A model generated the notes under the pieces. It was not told the origin of the DNA, did no database searches, and was given only the letters and a program-made list of their open reading frames with translations. The translations under genes and the position numbers were made by a program. Source: Oscillatoria nigro-viridis PCC 7112 (GTDB lineage Bacteria; Cyanobacteriota; Cyanobacteriia; Cyanobacteriales; Microcoleaceae). From it: DNA of 64,000 nt. The stretch is from positions 62,001 through 126,000 of the forward strand of contig NC_019763.1 in NCBI RefSeq assembly GCF_000317475.1, read 5' to 3'. This document shows positions 63,200 to 64,000 of this stretch, one piece after another; the first letter of the stretch is position 1; each line of letters starts with the position of its first letter.

Positions 63200-64000
63200 G
63201 TGCCTTTAACAGACCCGATTGGAGAACCTTTAATAGAAAAACAGGAATCCTTAATTCCCGGACTTGCCCCGACAAAGCCCCCTCTGCTGCCGGGAATTCA
63301 AACCTCAAAACCTTTATTATATCAAGCTCCGGCAGAATCATCCGAATCCGAACAGCTTAACTTAAACTTAATAGAACCAGCAAGCGAACCCGCATCCGAA
63401 TTCAGTCTAACAGAAACTGATGCTTTTATTATTAATAAACCCTCCGATCTTAACAGCATATCTTCTGCAAACACCAGCCTTCTGATAACTAACAGCACTC
63501 TCAGGGATACAACAAATTCTGAAGTTGATCCCCTAATTGGTAAACTCGACTCCGACTTAGGAGACCCCCTAATAAACCCGAATCAAATTGCATCAAATAA
63601 CGTTTCTGATGATTCTAATAAATCTGCGACTGACATACCTCTCAACTCCTCAATCAGCAACTCAGAACTAAATAAAACCACAGCAGCTACAACCGCGGTT
63701 TCAGATGAATTGGTGGAAAATAAAACACAATTATCGCCAACCGCCTCCACAAAATCAGAAAAAGATTCGGACAAAACATTACCCGTTGCAACTGCATCTA
63801 CCGCAAGCGAAAAAGATTCGGAGAAAACGCCATTACCCGCTACCGCTGAAACGACTTCCAAACCTGAAGAACACCAAACGCCCTTATCATCAGGGACTAC
63901 ACTCTTCTTCGAGTCATCACCAAACAAAATATCACCTGCAACTGCATCAACGTCGGACAAATCAGAACCAGATCCAACATCACCTGCAACTGTATTAACG
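63200..64000 (+). CDS. Second copy of the giant Rhs-type gene, N-terminal part only
   Basis: GTG 63200 with AGGAG upstream. The 267 codons before the window ends are the same as the start of the 12833 gene as far as I can compare, including the beginning of the first Ser/Thr/Lys repeat block. The remainder lies outside the window, so it cannot be said whether it is full length or carries a different C-terminal tail. Confidence 0.85.
   Translation, partial: MPLTDPIGEPLIEKQESLIPGLAPTKPPLLPGIQTSKPLLYQAPAESSESEQLNLNLIEPASEPASEFSLTETDAFIINKPSDLNSISSANTSLLITNSTLRDTTNSEVDPLIGKLDSDLGDPLINPNQIASNNVSDDSNKSATDIPLNSSISNSELNKTTAATTAVSDELVENKTQLSPTASTKSEKDSDKTLPVATASTASEKDSEKTPLPATAETTSKPEEHQTPLSSGTTLFFESSPNKISPATASTSDKSEPDPTSPATVLT

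Larger units (their letters stand above)
62201..64000. repeat. Right copy of the long direct repeat
   Basis: Second copy of 11837-13633, offset 50,367 bp in its identical part. The first about 250 bp show substitutions and small indels relative to the left copy, so it is not merely the same locus read twice. Runs to the end of the window. Confidence 0.95.

Noticed and set aside
62201..64000. Right-hand repeat being simply a circular molecule read past its start
   Set aside because: Substitutions and small indels in the first 250 bp, and different upstream sequence, argue for a second locus. It remains possible only if the left part of the overlap contains errors, which long reads can decide.

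Overview
The window looks like plasmid (or plasmid-derived) DNA from a filamentous cyanobacterium. The evidence is the frequent GCGATCGC-type palindromes (the cyanobacterial HIP1 signature) both in genes and between them, a ParA-based partition operon, a primase-helicase replication protein with iteron-like repeats inside its gene, a tyrosine recombinase, a TraG/TraD-like coupling protein, and several insertion elements and decaying duplications. I see no rRNA or tRNA genes, no CRISPR array and no recognisable relaxase.

Layout. 1-3.4 kb: the end of a LytM/M23-domain protein, two exported hypothetical proteins, and a convergent gene with an acidic tail. 3.7-5.5 kb: an IS605-type element with an intact tnpB and a tnpA remnant between two hairpins. 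5.5-10.7 kb: a gene apparently cut at its 3' end by that element, an IS1634-type insertion with 56-bp inverted repeats and a 6-bp target duplication, then the coupling protein. 12.8-34.1 kb: one gene for a 7087-residue Rhs/YD-repeat giant protein with a variable C-terminus, followed by a candidate immunity gene and a further hypothetical gene. 35.7-38.2 kb: a small RHH protein, a truncated SNF2 helicase, a ParB-position protein and ParA, with inverted repeats. 39.2-40.2 kb: a tyrosine recombinase. 40.7-43.9 kb: decayed copies of a ParB-like gene and a coiled-coil gene separated by clusters of CTAG-containing repeats. 43.9-45.2 kb: an RHH/coiled-coil operon. 45.6-50.8 kb: an eight-gene leftward operon with a membrane-anchored ATPase and an ASCH-domain protein. 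50.2-53.8 kb: two paralogous divergent regulatory modules. 54.3-57.8 kb: an RHH gene, hairpins and the replication gene. 57.8-62.2 kb: gene-poor DNA made largely of duplicated structured repeats. 62.2-64 kb: a second copy of the promoter region and N-terminus of the giant gene, running off the window.

How it fits together. Replication, partition, a recombinase, an integrated set of small RHH and antirepressor-like regulators, and remnants of a conjugation apparatus form the plasmid backbone. The cargo is a polymorphic-toxin-like giant surface or contact protein with its presumed immunity gene; its 5' end is duplicated about 50.4 kb away. Gene functions are inferred from recognisable motifs only; no database search was possible.
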